In this document: piece by piece, positions 41,971 through 43,643 of the stretch
Layout of the letters: each line of letters begins with the position of its first letter
Numbering within the stretch: position 1 is the stretch's first letter
Assembly (NCBI GenBank): GCA_934636865.1
Contig: CAKUBI010000017.1
Span: 1-43,643, forward strand
DNA from: an uncultured Oscillospiraceae bacterium
GTDB lineage: Bacteria > Bacillota > Clostridia > Oscillospirales > Oscillospiraceae
Length of the DNA: 43,643 bases
Reading direction: 5' to 3'
Notes under the pieces: generated by a model
The model's input: the letters and a program-made list of their open reading frames with translations, nothing else
Database searches by the model: none
What the model was told of the DNA's origin: nothing
Translations under genes and position numbers: made by a program

Positions 41971-43449
41971 TTATTGGTCGATGAGCTTCTGCCCGCTGCC
42001 GTAGAGATAGTCGTAATTCTCCTTCATGATGTTTTTGAAGAAGGGGATGGACAGCACCGCGTCCGCCGACATCCAGGCGAAGGGGTCCGCCACGCACAGG
42101 CCGTAGACCGCGGCCTGCGGCGCTTCCGCGCTCACCGTGCCGCCCGCAAGCGCGGCCGGCAGCAGCAGGCAGACCGCCACGCGCGCCACCAGCTCCGCAG
42201 CGCCTGCGCCGAGCACGAACTGCGGCTTGCCGATGCCCTGCACGCAGTTGCGCGAGACGAAGATGAAGCCCAGGAACACATACAGCGCCAAATCGACGTA
42301 GAGGTACGAATTGCCGAAGCGGATCGTCTCCGCCGTCACCTTGTCGGCGCTGAGGAAGATGTGCAGGTACGCGCCGTCGATCGTCAGCAGCAGGCCGATG
42401 ACGATCGAGCAGCCCGCCATGACGAGCATGATGAGCAGCGACTGGAGCGTGCCCTTCTTGATGCGCTTGCTGTCGCCCGCGCCGAGGTTCTGCGCCGTGA
42501 AGCTCGTCATCGCGGAGCCCAAGCCGTTGAGCGGCGTCATAAGGAGGTTGTTGATCTTGTTGGCCGCGCCGAAGCCGTTCTGCGCGGCGTTCGAGACCAT
42601 CACGCCGCCCAGCATGTCGAACTGGACCACGATGCTCTGCACCACGATGATGCCGATGGCCAGCACGGAGAACTGCAAACCGAGCGGCACGCCCTGGATG
42701 ATGTGGCGCACGATGTCGTGGCGCGTGATCTGCCAGTCCTCGCGGTGCAGATGCAGCTCGGGATACTTTTTGAACGCATAGAGGAAGCAGCCGACGGTGC
42801 TGATGAGCTGCGCGCTCACCGTGGCAACGGCCGCACCGGCCACGCCCCAGCGGAACGACACGATAAACAGCAGGTCGAGCCCCACGTTGAGCACCGTGGA
42901 AAAGAGCAGGAACATCAGCGGCGTGATGGAATCGCCCATGCTGCGCAGGAACGAGCAGATGAAGTTATAAAAAAGCTGCGCGCCGATGCCCGCGAAGATG
43001 ATCGCGCAGTAGGTATACGCCGCGCGGTAGACCTCCGGGCTGTCAGGCGTGACGTTGATCCATGCAAGCATCGGGTCGAGCAGTGCAAGCGCCAGCGCCG
43101 TAAGCAGCAGCGTCAGCGCTGCGGAGAGGACGATCTGTGTCGTCATCGAACGGCGCACGCCCGCCGGGTTGTGCGCGCCCACATTGCATGATGTAACCAC
43201 GCAGAAGCCCGCGCTCACACCGAAGGCAAATTGCAGAAAGATGAAGATCAGCGAGGACGTATCATTGACGCCCGCAACCTCCTGCGCCGTCAGCGTCTGG
43301 CCGACGATGGCCGCGTCGCTGATCGTGTAAACCTGCTGCAGCAGGTAGGAAATGATGATGGGAAACGAAAACGCGAGGATCGTTTTCCAGCACTCACCCT
43401 GCGTGAGCTCCACCGGTTGAAACAACGCGCGAATACCTTTTTTGTTCAT
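41971..43449 (-). CDS. MATE family multidrug/metabolite efflux transporter
   Basis: A 492-residue membrane protein with twelve spans in two related halves. Marks include FSFPIIISYLLQQVYTISDA (start of half 1), VGAHNPAGVRRSM, FGAANKINNLLMTPLNGLGS and TSFTAQNLGAGDSKRIKKG (half 2). The family exports drugs or organic cations against Na+ or H+ flow. I start it at the ATG at 43447-43449 (MNKKGIRALFQ). The in-frame start 28 codons earlier lies upstream of the predicted transcription start, so it cannot be used from this promoter. AAAGGA lies about 10 bases before. Confidence 0.93.
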   Translation of the reverse strand: MNKKGIRALFQPVELTQGECWKTILAFSFPIIISYLLQQVYTISDAAIVGQTLTAQEVAGVNDTSSLIFIFLQFAFGVSAGFCVVTSCNVGAHNPAGVRRSMTTQIVLSAALTLLLTALALALLDPMLAWINVTPDSPEVYRAAYTYCAIIFAGIGAQLFYNFICSFLRSMGDSITPLMFLLFSTVLNVGLDLLFIVSFRWGVAGAAVATVSAQLISTVGCFLYAFKKYPELHLHREDWQITRHDIVRHIIQGVPLGLQFSVLAIGIIVVQSIVVQFDMLGGVMVSNAAQNGFGAANKINNLLMTPLNGLGSAMTSFTAQNLGAGDSKRIKKGTLQSLLIMLVMAGCSIVIGLLLTIDGAYLHIFLSADKVTAETIRFGNSYLYVDLALYVFLGFIFVSRNCVQGIGKPQFVLGAGAAELVARVAVCLLLPAALAGGTVSAEAPQAAVYGLCVADPFAWMSADAVLSIPFFKNIMKENYDYLYGSGQKLIDQ

Positions 43450-43488
43450 AGCTTTTCTATCCTTTGGCCCTTTCTTTTTGACTGGCAG

Positions 43489-43517
43489 ATTATAGTCTCC
43501 ATCATCTTTATTGTCAA
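43489..43517 (-). promoter_or_regulatory. Exact-consensus promoter of the MATE gene (TTGACA, 17 bp, TATAAT)
   Basis: On the minus strand both hexamers are perfect: TTGACA (43512-43517) and TATAAT (43489-43494), with a 17-base spacer. Transcription would start near 43482, 33 bases ahead of the chosen ATG. Upstream to 43643 the sequence holds a short inverted repeat (CTGAAAAT at 43561-43568 with ATTTTCAG at 43594-43601) and no clear gene. Confidence 0.85.
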
Positions 43518-43643
43518 TGCGAAAGTTGAACAAAACAAGCGTGTTTCCCGGCCATAAAAGCTGAAAATCAGCACATATCCCATAATTGCTTCAATTTTCA
43601 GTGTTTCCATGTCTGTGCGCGATGCGCTTCAGCGCCGTTCGCT

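Noticed and set aside
43446..43610. Short minus-strand frame upstream of the MATE gene
   Set aside because: It overlaps the exact-consensus promoter and the MATE start, and has no ribosome binding site.

Overview
The window looks like a chromosomal segment of a GC-rich, low-copy Firmicute, most likely a Clostridia of the Oscillospirales/Oscillospiraceae type. This rests on Bacillus/Clostridia gene order (rpoB-rpoC-L7Ae-like-rpsL-rpsG-fusA-tuf; walR-walK-yycH-yycI), strong AGGAGG ribosome binding sites, sigma-70 type promoters with 17-bp spacers, a one-piece tmRNA, and an Na+-pumping decarboxylase beta subunit typical of gut anaerobes. The genus is not decided by the sequence. No CRISPR array, insertion sequence, phage gene or rRNA was seen.

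Left part (1-12.6 kb), the accessory region. A 5'-truncated decarboxylase beta subunit gene is followed by a 37-codon OadG-like gene and a decayed LysR fragment. Then comes an eight-gene minus-strand operon running from 9678 down to 1553. It holds a complete dipeptide/oligopeptide ABC importer (binding lipoprotein, two permeases, two ATPases), two tandem paralogues resembling the L-2-amino-thiazoline-4-carboxylate (ATC) hydrolase family, and a class-C26 gamma-glutamyl hydrolase-like enzyme. Divergent from it lie a LysR regulator, an unannotated 38-codon single-membrane-span gene, and an M20 amidohydrolase. Together they look like a self-contained uptake-and-hydrolysis pathway for an amide- or gamma-glutamyl-linked small molecule. 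This is the best candidate in the window for an undescribed system.

Middle part (12.6-23.3 kb), housekeeping. On the minus strand are tmRNA (ssrA), a cyclophilin, a membrane protein of unknown function, and smpB, so both partners of trans-translation sit within 3 kb. On the plus strand, a NUDIX ADP-ribose pyrophosphatase gene overlaps the start of a walR-walK-yycH-yycI cell-wall signalling operon. murA follows with its own promoter and terminator, then an HD-domain protein.

Core expression part (23.4-36.2 kb), minus strand. rpoB-rpoC form one transcription unit with a good promoter and a strong terminator. The str operon (L7Ae-like, rpsL, rpsG, fusA, tuf) has its own near-consensus promoter, and tuf has a further internal promoter. 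EF-Tu carries an unusual insertion of about 16 residues in the G domain.

Right part (36.2-43.6 kb). An S9 prolyl-oligopeptidase-family gene is followed by a divergent pair: a PrsW-type membrane protease (minus), and an EamA exporter-azlC-azlD-cyclase operon (plus). A MATE exporter (minus) is driven by an exact-consensus promoter. Most converging gene pairs here are separated by perfect bidirectional hairpin terminators.
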